Part shown: positions 35,731 to 47,286 of the stretch, in pieces
Layout of the letters: every line of letters starts with the position of its first letter
Numbering within the stretch: position 1 is the first letter of the stretch
Assembly (NCBI GenBank): GCA_009599575.1
Contig: VWND01000015.1
Span: 1 to 64,000 of the forward strand
DNA: 64,000 bases
Source: Blumeriella jaapii
Lineage: Eukaryota; Ascomycota; Leotiomycetes; Helotiales; Drepanopezizaceae
Direction: 5' to 3'
Translations under genes and position numbers: made by a program
Notes under the pieces: generated by a model
Databases searched by the model: none
What the model saw: only the letters and a program-made list of their open reading frames with translations
Told to the model about the DNA's origin: nothing

Positions 35731-36699
35731 GTGGTAGGTATATACAGTAGTACAACAGTACCTGACCGTGAGCCTCCGGGACATAGTTCTTCCGCTCGCC
35801 TAACCGGTGCGAGCCTCCCTGATCAACGGCCTCACAGTTTTCACACTGGATTCTAATACAGTACGTACACTGAAGATTGAAGTGAGATCATCCTTTCTAG
35901 CCTCTGATAAAAGCTTCCACAGTCCCATGCACGACACATAAGATGAAGCCGACTGGGTCAAGTGCAGGCCTTCCCAGTCTCGAAAGATGCAATATCTCAA
36001 GATCATCATCACATTTTACTGTAGGTATTTTAGGTACGGTATGGTACTGTACTGTACTGTACTATAGACAAATACGAAGCCGCTAGCCGCTACGGCTGGC
36101 TAATCGACAGAGCATCCCCAGCCCGAATGCAGAAAACGAGTCCATTTTACAACCATCAATTATGCTTTCATCGCGTTGGATGACGAGAAGAGATACCCAA
36201 GACAAACCTTCTGGAAAAGATTCTTGCTGTCAAGCGTGGTGCATACAGATCTCGTACTGTACGTGGTATCCAGCTCTTCCTCCCGACGCCGGACATATAG
36301 ACCTCGTTTCTATCTGCTACCAGAAGGAGTCGGAAATATCACGTGTTGGACACGTGAGCGATTGCCTTGCGCAAGCGCATACCACGCACACCACGCTCCG
36401 AGTTGATACTTCAGCGCCGCAAGTCAGCCAACACCAACAAGTCTGCACACGTTGTTTCTCTGCGGATCTTGTTGCCATTGGAACGTTGAACACCCCCGCT
36501 CGCCGCTGTTGCGATGTCGCTACGACTAGTTAGTTACCTACCTTACGCACTCGAAGACAAGCGAACGTCGCAGTCGAGATCCGAAATGTTGTTAGTCTTT
36601 GACAATCGAAGTTGTGGTCGATCTTCTCTTACTCACTTAGCGGGGGGGTGGGCGGGGGGAAATCTGGATGTGATATTGTGTTTCCCTGTCAGGCCCGAT

Positions 36700-39154
36700 G
36701 TCAGGATGCGCTCAACCAAGAAGTGTGAGACCGGGACCCCAAGTGACAGCGGCTCGATAGATGGTCAGCATCTTGAGGTCCGTTCCTCTCGTGAGCGCTC
36801 CTTCGAGATAGACCTCGCACCAGATGACCGAAGGTCAACAGACACTCGCTTCGGGTCCCATAAAACCCAAGCTCGCGAGAAGATGCGGCGGTCGCCTGAC
36901 GCGTCGTACAGCACACGTCCATCTGCTTCGAAGACGAGGAAACCTGAGGAGCTCTGGTGATCCGTCTCTCCCCACGACACACATGTCGTTGCGCGGATCA
37001 AAGAAGACCACGGCTTGGGCCTCGGAACCTGGGGCGCTCGAGAGCCGTTTCGAAGCCATCTCGTGGGTCTGGAGGTCCAGCACCTGCGCCCCGACACCAA
37101 GTATATCACGAGCGGGAGGGTCTAGCACCGAGGCCGTCTTGACCAACGCAGTCGTGTCAAAGATGCCGCTTTTAGAGATCTGCGACAGGTCGATTTTAGC
37201 ATTCTCGCCTTGGAGCAAGCGACTCGGGACTCCGCATGTGTGGACAGGACAATTCGCGGCGGAAGATCACGCCGCTTGACGGACAAGGGTAGATGGGATC
37301 TACGGTTATTCGGCCGGCTGAAACCGGGGTAGGATGGTGCTTCTCCCGTGAAATATTCCAGCCAGAGGATGAGAGCTTTTGTGGAGATTCCTTCAGTTCA
37401 GCAGGAAGCACAATGTTTGACAGGCAGAAGTTCATGATCCTTCTGGCGAAGCGCAGCGAGGGATTGATCTCCTCGCGAAATTGTTGCAAGTTGCCCAGAT
37501 TGACGCCAGTAAGCTGTCTGAAAGCTGAGTTTTAGAGGAGCTGATGAATATGATGTACCCAGTGTGCGTACTCCTTTGAGGCGTGGTCAGATCGCAGCAA
37601 AGCTTCGAAGCTTGAAAAAATCTGCTTGTTCGAAAGTCCCCCGTCGTAAAATGTTAAACAGGGCAAAACAATAGTCGCATCTGAATGGCTGGACTCGGCT
37701 CGAGGTGATGGGGTGTTTCTTTGGTATAGTACGGAACTGCAAGCTTAGATCGGGAGAGATGTAGCCCGTCATGAACACGCCATCATATCTGCTCCAAGCA
37801 GAATCTCAGCACCCCTTTTCCCGAACAGCTCTTTCAGAAGCAAGATCGCCATTTCGACACACTGTGTGTGAGCTTGCAGCAAAGTCGTTTGTCGATCCTG
37901 TCGACGAGTTGCAGCGAGTTCCAGCCCGGAGTCACCAGGAATCAGAACAACGTTTTTCGTCTGCTTGGGGAAGCTTTCATACAGGTAGGCCCGAGACCCC
38001 ATTCTCAGACTTGCTCGGCAACTGCATTCATTTATCTAGGCATACCCTGTCTTTTCTTGCAGAATTCTTACTCTTGAAAACGCCTCATCCTGCGAGACGC
38101 ACACCTCTAAGCCGTCAGGAAAAGACGGGAGAAGTCTACGTGCACAATTCCCCGGGACTTCAAGAACCCCGTGAAGAACGGTTCATCGGCCGTGACTGAT
38201 TTCCGTTGCTTCTTGCACCCCTGTGGTATAACTGAGCTCGTCTTTCATCACGCCTCAAATACCGTCGTTCTCGTCGATGATTTCTCGTGGGTTTGCATTC
38301 AGCCATTCTTGTGTTCGTACCCAAATCATGCCGATTTCGCGGCTGCCGGTGAGTCGTTTTTCGAAGAATGCCAAACAGAAGTTCTGTGATGGATTTCGGA
38401 TGCACTGTGTCTTGGGTCTTGATAGGTACCAGCTGTGCGGTTGATAATGCCGGAGAAACTTCCGGCGGAGACTGAGCATCCAAACTCATCACAGTTTGGA
38501 CAAGAGCCTAGATAGAGGAGGCTTTAGTATGTGCTGCACTTTAAGATGTAGTAGGGGAAATCAGGAGAATCCCCGGAGGATCTCTAGACATCGAGAAAAC
38601 AACGATGGGTCGTTTAGGTACTGATGGCTCGAAAAGAGGGCTCCGCTTTTCCTTCCTTCCTCGCCCACTTCCATGACTGGTTCCGGAGAAAAACGACTAA
38701 GCCGACCGTTCATTGACATGACTGCCTTGTTGGTAGGGGAAGCCTCGAAAGCTTCAAGGGGGAAATGGTCCCCTATGCTTCTGATGATCAGAGCTGCATT
38801 TTGAGCACCTACATGGATGGCGGGAATGCCTGATGAATATTCAGACAAACGGTGTGTAGTTTCCAGGAGGACCCTTGTGGACTTACCTATCAGTGATAGT
38901 GATTTCAGCATTCTTTCGATCTTATCCGGTACCAATACTCCTGATGGATCTCTCACTCCCTCAAATTTCGTAGCATCGAGCTACACGAGGCCCATTTCGA
39001 GCTTTGCTGGGCCGGAAAATGGGGTTTGAACAGGTCCCAAGCCCGTTCCCACTCCCGCAATAGTGCTTCGTCCTTCGAGGTCCCTATTCCGAGGCAACTT
39101 CGGTGGCAGGAAGACGTGATTGGTAATGGAAAACAATTCCGAGGGTCGAGCCAT
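36700..39154 (-). pseudogene. Decayed DUF6606/DUF3638-type giant protein gene
   Basis: An ATG at 39154 opens MARPSELFSITNHVFLPPKL, the typical DUF6606 start (NHVFLPPKLP). The frame reaches an in-frame TAG at 38981-38983 and continues through ~38690 with recognisable DUF6606 sequence (HVGAQNAALIIRSIGDHFPL, EAFEASPTNKAVMSMNGRL). After a disrupted interval, a segment with VHPKSITELLFGILR is recognisable near 38420, then stops and shifts. From ~37780 down to ~36700 the sequence matches the C-terminal, DUF3638/DUF3645 end of the same family (YISPDLSLQFRTIPKKHPIT; SLRFARRIMNFCLSNIVLP; KIDLSQISKSGIFDTTALVK; EMASKRLSSAPGSEAQAVVF; DPRNDMCVVGRDGS), spread over two or three frames. Intact members are about 3,000 residues, so most of the middle is missing. 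Intact proteins are annotated as ubiquitin-hydrolase-related, with no settled role. Family assignment is from memory of the conserved blocks. Confidence 0.75.
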
Positions 39155-39676
39155 CCTCGACTGTTCGTTTGTCCTACTGTACCTTACTCGGCGCTATTGC
39201 GCTGCTTTCGGTTAAACGAGGGGCTCTTGGAAACAAAAGCAAAGAGACAAGACACTGTGCAGAGTGAATAGGGGCAGGGGTCGCCCGGGTTCTGAGTAGG
39301 GTTTCGCAGCCGTGCCGTCTCGTGCCTACGATAGCGTGGCTTTGTACTTTACGTGTGCTCGAGATATGATCAATTCTATAAGAACTTGGAAGCCAAGGAG
39401 CCTAGATTCTAGATCCGAGAAGCGTAAGAAGAGAAATGGCGCCTGCGATATTTACAAGGATGACGTGCATTCCAAGAATATCTGTGCGGATTTGGGCGTC
39501 TTGAATAGCCTTGTGAAAGCAACAATGGATGGGACTATTGGTTATGACACAGTATGAGCGCGGGGAGGGGGCACAAACCATGAATCTTGGACGCTGATAA
39601 TCGTCTTGGGACGTGCAAGGAGTGAATTCGTTAGATATTGTGTATCGCATAATTCAAGAGTCTTGATTACCAATAC

Positions 39677-41010
39677 CTACAATCTGGAGGATGCTGTGCT
39701 CTCTGCGTCCTCAGCCTTAACCTCGACTAAAAGCTTACCTGTGTTCCAGAGTCCATTAGCGCCCAGCTCTTCGCAATTTGCAGATCGAGAATGACAAACG
39801 TACCAGTGTTCACGCCATTGTAGAGATCCACAAGTGCCTTCTCAGCAGCTCGCAAGCCGCCCTTGACAATCGTTTCCTTTCGTTGTAGCTTGCCCTCCGA
39901 AAGCCATTTGGAAATCTCAGCTCGAGCTGATGCGTATTGGGAAGCGTAGTCGAAAACGATAAAGCCTTGCATCCTGGGAATGGTAAGTGGCGATCAATGT
40001 AGTACAGAGAGATGGTGCTTACTTGATACGCATGGTGATGACCATGGAAATGTTCTACCGTTGTTAGTGTAGTTTTGAAGACATGGTGGATTGTATGTGG
40101 TCTACCTTCGGCCCGACAGGCTTTGATGAGTTGTACTGGCTTATGGCTACCACAATTTAGTCCAGCACACAGAGAGAGAGTGAAAACCGTGGAAACTTAC
40201 CACCGCACATGACGAACCTAGCATGGGGCTTGGCCCTGCTCAATGCGAGCTCCAAGATGCTGCCGCCGACATTGTCAAAGAAAACATCAATCAGGTCCTT
40301 CGTCTTCTCCTTGAAGTCCTTCGCAAAGTCCGCGCTCTTGTAGTTCAACGCATCGTCACACCCAAGATCTTTCAACCACTGAACCTTGTCATCGCTACCC
40401 GCCAGACCCAAGACCGTGGCCCCCTTCAACTTGGCAATCTGGCACACCACACTCCCTGTTGCTCCGGCAGCGCCAGACACCACGACGAAATCGCCTGCTT
40501 TCACCTGTCCAACGTCTATGATTCCAAAGTACGCAGTAAGGCCAGTCAATCCTAGAACGCCGAGGGCGTCGGTGACCTTGCCATTCTCCGGGACTTCGAG
40601 GAGCTCTGCCTCCTTGTCATCAACGATCGCCAACTCGGTCCAGCCGGCTGATGCCGTAACGTACTTTCCTACGCTGAATTTCGAGGACTTGCTGGCTACG
40701 ACCTTGCTGATAGCAGCACCCCGCATGACAGCGCCGATTTGCACAGGAGGAATGTAAGATCGAGTATCTGAGGAAAAGATTAAACTTCGGTCACATGAAG
40801 CGGAGAAGACAGGGGCAATGTTGTACCGTTTAGCCACCCTCTCATCGCCGGATCAAGCGACAAATACAACGTCTCAACGAGAATCTGGCCATCCTTGAGA
40901 TCCTTCTCGCTGATCATAGGGTTTTCCTTCGTCGAGAACGTCTCTCCCGGTACAATCTCTGCCTTCGGGCGCTGCGCGAGGACGACAGAGGTATAAGTGG
41001 ATTGTGCCAT
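39677..41010 (-). CDS. NADP-dependent alkene/alkenal reductase (medium-chain dehydrogenase)
   Basis: Six exons: 41010-40827, 40767-40201, 40146-40106, 40054-40023, 39973-39804 and 39738-39677, with introns of 49-65 bp, all GT-AG and in phase, giving 351 aa, the usual length for the family. It belongs to the zinc-free branch of medium-chain dehydrogenases that includes leukotriene B4 12-hydroxydehydrogenase/prostaglandin reductase, plant double-bond reductases and bacterial CurA. These reduce the C=C bond of alpha,beta-unsaturated carbonyls with NADPH. Visible markers are LYLSLDPAMRGWLN and IPPVQIGAVMRG in the N-terminal catalytic domain, and the Rossmann nucleotide motif VVSGAAGATGSVVCQIAKLK. 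Also seen are FDNVGGSILELAL, then the C-terminal MQGFIVFDYASQYASARAEI and NTGKLLVEV. The ATG at 41010 is preferred over one at 41043 because a TATA box lies only ~25 bp further upstream. A detoxifying role for reactive alkenals is likely but inferred. Confidence 0.93.
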
Positions 41011-41067
41011 GATGTTGCGCTTGCGTTGAACTGGATTGCCCATCGTGCTTCTGGCGGACGCGACGCT

Positions 41068-41077
41068 TTATATATAG
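41068..41077 (-). promoter_or_regulatory. TATA box upstream of the reductase gene
   Basis: TATATATAAA on the minus strand, 58-67 bp before the chosen start codon. Confidence 0.55.
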
Positions 41078-43609
41078 CCCGTGGGGTTGGATATTCCGGA
41101 CAGGCTGACCAAGTCTTTCCCCAATTACGATGCGGCAATATTGTTGAGAAACCGAGATCCGGCGGCACGAGAATCAAAGTTTTGGTGGAGGGCCTCGGTT
41201 GCCGGCCGATTTGCTGCTTTGGGATGCCGCTCCGGAGGCTTCAAAGAACAGACTTTGTGAGACTGGTCAGCAGAAATTGTGTGCTTGTACTGTAAGAGAG
41301 ATCAAATTGTACGTTGTAGTGGTGAGCTGCTGGTCTGGAGGATCGTGATCGGATCAACACTTCATCCGTCGAGCGACTGTTGAAGCTTCGATTGTCTCGG
41401 AGAGAAAAAGGCGTCGGCCGGGTGAGCCGGCGAAAATAGGTGCACGCTGCATGCTGCAAGCTACACTGTAACAAGAACTGCCGAGATCGAGGGTTGGCAG
41501 TACTTCACAGTTGCTAGAGATGAGATAGGTACTGTAGAATAGACTTCTTGTTCACAGCTGGCGAACGAGTGAGTTGGATAACACATTAACTTGGATTGAT
41601 CACGTGACGTAAACAAAGTGAAAATATTCAAATTTACAGTTTGTGTCTTTTTTTATATTTAAAGATCTACTCTGAAAACTCGATCTCTTACTTATACTAG
41701 AGCTTTTCGAGGTCTGCAAAATTATGAGAGATCATGTTGCTTCCACCGAGGTCGAGGTCGTCCTTCGACTCCCATCGCTTGTCGCTTGTTTTCTGTGTTA
41801 TAGTAACTGAACTTATTTCGCACCGCCTCTTTTCTCAAATTTCATCTACAAGAATTTGTTCATATTTTTTTGTTCAAGAAAATCAAGCTAGAGCTTCCAG
41901 TCGTGTTTCGACCTCATTTGTAATTTTGTCAACAGGGCCGGGACCAGGCCAACATTCCCACCTTACACGACTCGTGGCAGCGACAGTGTGAAGCACTTCT
42001 TCGTCCGGCCACCGGGCTTGCTACCCCGACTGATACGATCAAGTACATTCTGCACACCGAGGCGGCTGCGCGCCGGATCTTTACTCTATTGGCGATTACT
42101 AGGTACGCGCGTGGCAGGATATTCGGTCCTCAAATCCGCATATCTTGGACTCGGGCAAAGGTTGCGAGTCCCTAGATTCGGCGTTATTGACTCCACATGT
42201 TAGGCTATATGCAGACCGGTGAGCACGAGTCCCGGCCGCATGAACAATACCTACAGTACATCAGTAAAGACCAAACAATAGCATGAGATTCCATCTAAAA
42301 AAATGTGCGGAGAGGTGCGAAAGGATAGCGAGTCGATATGGAGAATAAACATGAGCCACAATTCTCCGACAAACAATTGAGTTGATGTTGGGTCTGGGGC
42401 TGAATGCTCAACTGTGCTTACTATCGGTGCATCAAAGCCACTCATAGCTCTGCTAACGGGCTAGTCCGAGCCTCTGAGGTTTAGCATATTTTCCGAGCCG
42501 GTCATTGGAGTGGGTGATATTGTGCCTTAGACCTTAGACGAACCTTCGGAGGGAAATGACTGACACGGCATCTAGGAGGCCGTTGTGCAAAGTGGTCTGC
42601 AAGGGCAACTCTTGATCAAAAATGGATAGAACCTAACGACTATTGACTACTGTACTGCCTCCAAGAATATTTACCAAGCACCGAAATGTTATCACGTGAT
42701 TTGTCCCACTCCACTGCACCTCAGCCACTCCAGCCCCAACGAGTACAAGATAAACACAATTCTAATTTACAATACAAACGATGTCTTGAGCAAAAAAAGA
42801 GTGGGCTATCTTTTATGGAAGTCTGCTGAGTACCTTGCGGTATTAGATTTTTCTCATTCTCTGTTTACTTCCTTTTCGCTTACGATCGGGGCATTCAGCC
42901 TTCGACCAGCACCAAGGATCACAAGTTGATGACAACAATGTTTTAACATTATAGCGGATAACCAATCTAGAAGAATCCGAGCTTTAAGAGCTCTCTAGGC
43001 GTAAACAAGACCTGTCAAGCAAGCAAACCACAAGTAAATTATGACCGACGACCTGAAAACAGTTCGAGCTTTTGCAAGGACGTTGGTTTTAAAAGAGTTG
43101 AGCAAAAGCCTAGATAGCGACAGTAAGCACCATCAATCGAAACGTAATAAATCTCCAGAGGGCCCGAATAGCATCAAAAGTCTTTTCGAAAAGTCTTCAC
43201 ACCGATGAGATTGAGCTTTGAACATGAGTACTGAACCTTGAGCCCTCGAGGATCACAAGTTGAGGCCTTGAGGAGAAGGGTTACTTGTCATCTGCGACTG
43301 GTCACTAATTCACAACGCAAAATTTCGAGGCCGAGGTGATAAAAATTTTTATTTTTGGGGAGATTATCTACTGTCTGCAGACTTGACTAAAAATGCATAA
43401 AGCTCGAGTTTCCAAAGCGTGGCTTTGGATGAGGAGCGCCTCCCATCAGAAAATGGATCGATCGAATGTGGTTTTGCCGATCGACAAAAAACCTATCCTC
43501 AATCCTGTCAGAATCATCACCACCACGTCGTTGTGCCTTGCCTGCCCAAATAGAAGAGATCTAAGCAGTTTCTGTTAGCTTCGTGTTCGTACGTGTCAGG
43601 TTTCCGAAC
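41078..43609. other. Intergenic stretch, nothing supported
   Basis: About 2.5 kb, AT-moderate. It contains CACGTGA words at ~41601 and ~42693. No coding or repeat structure that I can support. Confidence 0.5.
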
Positions 43610-45202
43610 TTACCAGCGCTTGATCACTTCTGCAAGCACAGCCATGCAATGGTCCACACCAGGCTTCGGTCCGGTAACACTGATCTCGGCACAAAGTTCA
43701 TCAGCAGCAGTCTTTCCCGTGTGTCCCGTGGTCTCGAGATGGGCCTTCGGCATCCGGATGTAGCAATTAGTGACCTCAGCTAGCTGCTCCAACGAATCCG
43801 CGTTCTGGCGCATCAAACTCAAGGTGTTCGTCGAAACGGCCAGAGTCTCAAACACCGTGCTATTTCCCGTCAACGATGCGAAGCTGACGAAACTGAACGT
43901 TGGCTTGTTCTTGCCCAGCCAGTGATTGCCCCACATCTCGTCGATCCGAGAGATGCACTGATCGTTCTTGACGCGCTCGATGATGCCCTGGAGCTGAGCT
44001 TTGTCGGAGACTGACGTCTTAGTTGCTCCGTCGATGGCTGCTGGCCGAAATACCGAGCTGGGCTCGACATCCTGCGGTTGTCTGTGCCAGGGCAGAGATT
44101 TGACCACGAAAAAGACCTCTTTGAGCCCCTCGCAGCCGCGAACTCGGAATCGCTCTCCGCCCGCCTGGCCGATGATGGTTCCGTGTAGGTCAACCATCAA
44201 GGTGTGTGCGCGACTCTGGAAGTTGTTGCCGGCACAGCACGGAGCTATGGAGGAGCTCAAGTCGATGGCAACACGTGGGAAGGCAGACGAGAGCTTGCTG
44301 GATGTAGGGTACATGGAGTAAAAAGCCTTGCCTATTGCCCGGCAGCAGTAGTTATCGCCGCCAATGTAGATGATGTCGACTTGCGGGCTGTAGAAGAACT
44401 GGTCGCCGACGATAGAGAGCTTGCGGAGTTCGTAAATGCGTTGGGCTTCCACGCGGGCCTCGTGGTTGGTGTGCATCATTGCTGGAACACGGGACTTGGG
44501 ACAGACACGGACGATTTGGTGAACGGGCTCGCGCTCTAGTGCTAGCTTGATGCGCGCAAACTCCTCGTCGGAATAAAACGAGTAGCTTTTGCGGACCAAG
44601 CTAAAATCCATGGGGGGCTTGACTGCGTCTGCTGCGAACTTGATAGCGATGATTCGAGGCTGAAGAGAGGCTAGCTTCCAGATTTTGAGACGGAGTTCGA
44701 TGGGCAGCCTGGGAAAGGGTTGGAACTCTGTCAGAGGACTAAATTCTGTCAGCGGCTTCAAACAGCAAAGAAGAGACACATACCCAGGAACGATCTGCGT
44801 TGGAAGAGAGAAGTGTAGCATGTTCGGGGGAAACAAAGACTTAGGTGTCAAAGCTCGAGTTATTGGCATCGGCGTAGGCATATCGAAGATTGTCAAACGT
44901 TCTTTTCTGTGAAAGACGTCTGCGCCGAGAATCAGATCGCCACTATTGTTCATGGTTTCCTGTCTTCGAGTCTGGCCTTGCGGAGAGCCGTTGTCGGGTG
45001 CGAACGATAACTGAAGTTTGTACTGGACGAAAACGAACTCGGAGAGAAAACCGTAGAAGGCAAAGGTGACGAGAGTGCACACCCAAAAATGGTGGACGAA
45101 GAGCCCCAACAAGAGCTCCAGGATGAGAGTGAAGACCATAGTCCAGATGAAAATGTTCCGATCACGGTGAATATCAGTTTGAGGTCGGCTCGAGTCTACC
45201 AT
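43610..45202 (-). CDS. 2EXR-domain protein with N-terminal membrane helices
   Basis: A continuous frame of 530 aa from ATG (MVDSSRPQTDIHRDRN). A longer in-frame start exists further upstream (MSFLRHSRKS...), but MVDSS directly precedes the membrane part. Residues ~17-65 are strongly hydrophobic (IFIWTMVFTLILELLLGLFV and CTLVTFAFYGFLSEFVFV), two membrane helices. A soluble linker follows. At about residue 165-180 is FPRLPIELRLKIWKLASLQPR, the typical 2EXR domain opening (F-x-x-L-P-x-E-[LI]-R-x-x-I-W), found in many fungal proteins as an F-box-like module. The rest continues the usual pattern of these proteins (VCPKSRVPAMMHTNHEARVE, then a strand-rich region to the C-terminus). The role of 2EXR proteins is not established. 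The membrane anchor is unusual for this family. A stretch at ~44745-44800 resembles an intron but is open in frame, so I left it coding. Confidence 0.85.
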   Translation of the reverse strand: MVDSSRPQTDIHRDRNIFIWTMVFTLILELLLGLFVHHFWVCTLVTFAFYGFLSEFVFVQYKLQLSFAPDNGSPQGQTRRQETMNNSGDLILGADVFHRKERLTIFDMPTPMPITRALTPKSLFPPNMLHFSLPTQIVPGYVSLLCCLKPLTEFSPLTEFQPFPRLPIELRLKIWKLASLQPRIIAIKFAADAVKPPMDFSLVRKSYSFYSDEEFARIKLALEREPVHQIVRVCPKSRVPAMMHTNHEARVEAQRIYELRKLSIVGDQFFYSPQVDIIYIGGDNYCCRAIGKAFYSMYPTSSKLSSAFPRVAIDLSSSIAPCCAGNNFQSRAHTLMVDLHGTIIGQAGGERFRVRGCEGLKEVFFVVKSLPWHRQPQDVEPSSVFRPAAIDGATKTSVSDKAQLQGIIERVKNDQCISRIDEMWGNHWLGKNKPTFSFVSFASLTGNSTVFETLAVSTNTLSLMRQNADSLEQLAEVTNCYIRMPKAHLETTGHTGKTAADELCAEISVTGPKPGVDHCMAVLAEVIKRW

Positions 45203-46644
45203 CGCTTTTTGTCGAAAATGCGGTGGTAGAGGTTGCGTGTGTCGAGTTGAAAGATATCGTACCGAAGCGCGGGTTTTTATGCTCGGCACATCAGCTTCAC
45301 GGCGCCTTGATATTGCCGTGCGATTGTTATGGCTCTTACGAGAGTGCCGAAGGAAACTCATCGAGACTGATTTTGTGGGTCGAGATTCTGTTGGCGCTAG
45401 TGAGCTCACGTGCCTTCCCTCTTAGGAAGACCTCGAGCTTGGAAACCCCTTCACAACCCTCTCCTCTTTTACAAACTATCTGAGTGTATCGAGTTCCTAT
45501 ATTCGAAGACGACAGCAATCTATATGTTATAAGAATGTTGGTTTAGGAAAATGAGACTTTTTCAGACTTTGTTTACATTCGCCAAGTGTTCGTTTCAAAG
45601 TACAAAGACAGCTACTGAGCTTTGGGCCACGCCTGTAACAGGTGGAACTCGACAACTACGAAAGTGTGTTTGAAAACATTACTGTGATTCTAGAGCAAAT
45701 CATCTGATCCAAATTGAAATTATAAGAGAAGAGTTTCGATCAAAGACTAGTTGAATACAAAACCCACCCTTGAAACCGATATCAGCAATTCGCTTTACAG
45801 TGGCGCGTCAATTTAACTATCGCAAAACAACTAGACGGTAGTGACGGGACATTTTTCTAGCCAGAGCTATTTTGCTAACTCGCTCTACCTATCTCAAACA
45901 GTCACCTCTTCGCCCAACCTCATTCCCCTCACCTCGAAACCTTACTAAAAACTATCATAAGTCATCCTCCCATCTCCAGAACCCTGTTCTCTTTTCTCTA
46001 GTCCCAATATGAAAGCCAAAGACAGAACCGACTCAAATGAAGCAAAATGCCCCACCAGGAGCTATGGTGACAGACAGTGAATGGGGTCATCCAAGAAAAT
46101 ATGGGAGAATGGTAGAGGGTGACATAGAACCTGCGATAGAGGGACGGGAAATTCGATCTCAATCAGAGAGAACGGAGGAAATTCACACAAAATAGCAGCG
46201 GATAACGTGAAGGATTGTGTCAATAGTGTCCCCATATGTGCTATTTGTACGGAGACGGGGTATGGCAGGGTCGTCAAAGCAACCTTTGAATGTGCACAAC
46301 ACCGTAAACTTCCCGCTTGCCCCGCTCTGTGGTTACTATCCCAGTGGCCCCATTCGTGACACCGGATCTGATCTCATGATTCGTGTCGCATTGGGTCCAA
46401 CCCAACCCAGCCCAGTCCAGTGCCCAACGCCTAAATATCACCCAAAAGAATCAACAGTCGTGAAAGGTGCCGCAGGATGAATTAATTGTCAAGAAAAGCT
46501 TCAATAGGGGCCGCCAACTCGTTCGCAGTGTATGAGAGCTGCTCAATTATGCGCCATATGATGAAGCATAGTCCAAACGACACAAGTAGTCGTGGAAACC
46601 GTTGTGAGGTGGCCGTTACATAGGGTGTTTGTCGAACGATGCAT
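45203..46644. other. Intergenic stretch, nothing supported
   Basis: About 1.4 kb between two - strand genes. It may hold the first, longer start of the 2EXR gene (to ~45355) and 3' sequence of the next gene. Confidence 0.5.
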
Positions 46645-47286
46645 CTATTGAGACTCCGACTTCGCACTGTGGGAAGGCTCCTCAAGCATATATGCGAGAT
46701 GCTCGTGACGGTGGTAGGTGCTCACCCACCTGGGTCGAGGTGCCCTAGCTTGAGTATCGACTTCGGCGTTGGAAGCAGATGGGCCAACTCCAGGACCTAA
46801 GTAGGTATCGTAGTCCCTCTCAAGCACCTCGTAGACGGTCCCGTTCAGACCCCTAACAACGTTGCCGGGGAGTGTGCTGCGAAAAGAAAAGTCTTTGCCG
46901 TCAGTAGGTTGCGGTGGTCTTGCAATACGATCTTCAAACTTGACTCCGGTATCCTTCTTGACGTCGCCCTCGAGAGAGACAACGTTTTCTTGAGTCAAGA
47001 CGTCGAAATCTGCGAAGAGCTCGTACTTCGAGACATCGATATCCGTACGATCGTCCTCGGGGAACAGTGTGAAATCCTCGTAGGCCGTTCCTGGAGCGAC
47101 CGAGTACCCCTCAGCCTCGAGGATGCCGCTGTCAATTGCGACCTCAGCGGTAGCGTGACCGGTCTCGATATTGGCATCGTGTAGAGTCGATGAGGGCTCG
47201 AAGGGGTGGAATTGAGTATCAGTATTATCTGAGGCAGCAGAGACGATCTGAGGAGCCTGCTCGGTGTGCTGAAGAAGCGAGCCCAT
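46645..47286 (-). CDS. Small acidic protein of unknown function
   Basis: A single frame of 213 aa (MGSLLQHTEQAPQIVSAASD...) with a proper ATG. A possible 5' leader intron (acceptor-like sequence just upstream) would not alter it. The protein is acidic, with no signal peptide or membrane segment, and probably largely disordered. Recognisable features are YEDFTLFPEDDRTDIDVSKY in the middle, LPGNVVRGLNGTVYEVLERD later and a C-terminal HRHEHLAYMLEEPSHSAKSE. Codon use looks normal for the window. I do not recognise a family. Confidence 0.7.
   Translation of the reverse strand: MGSLLQHTEQAPQIVSAASDNTDTQFHPFEPSSTLHDANIETGHATAEVAIDSGILEAEGYSVAPGTAYEDFTLFPEDDRTDIDVSKYELFADFDVLTQENVVSLEGDVKKDTGVKFEDRIARPPQPTDGKDFSFRSTLPGNVVRGLNGTVYEVLERDYDTYLGPGVGPSASNAEVDTQARAPRPRWVSTYHRHEHLAYMLEEPSHSAKSESQ

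Larger units (their letters stand above)
34491..36699. other. Gene-free stretch with microsatellites
   Basis: About 2.2 kb: TAT/ATC triplet runs (35056-35152), and runs of the pentanucleotide GTACA/TACTG at 34852-34868, 35706-35730 and 36035-36063. No gene supported. Confidence 0.5.

Noticed and set aside
44745..44800. Intron in the 2EXR gene (GTATGT...CTGACAG)
   Set aside because: Removing it breaks the frame into the 2EXR motif with the available acceptors, while the unspliced frame is open; treated as coding.
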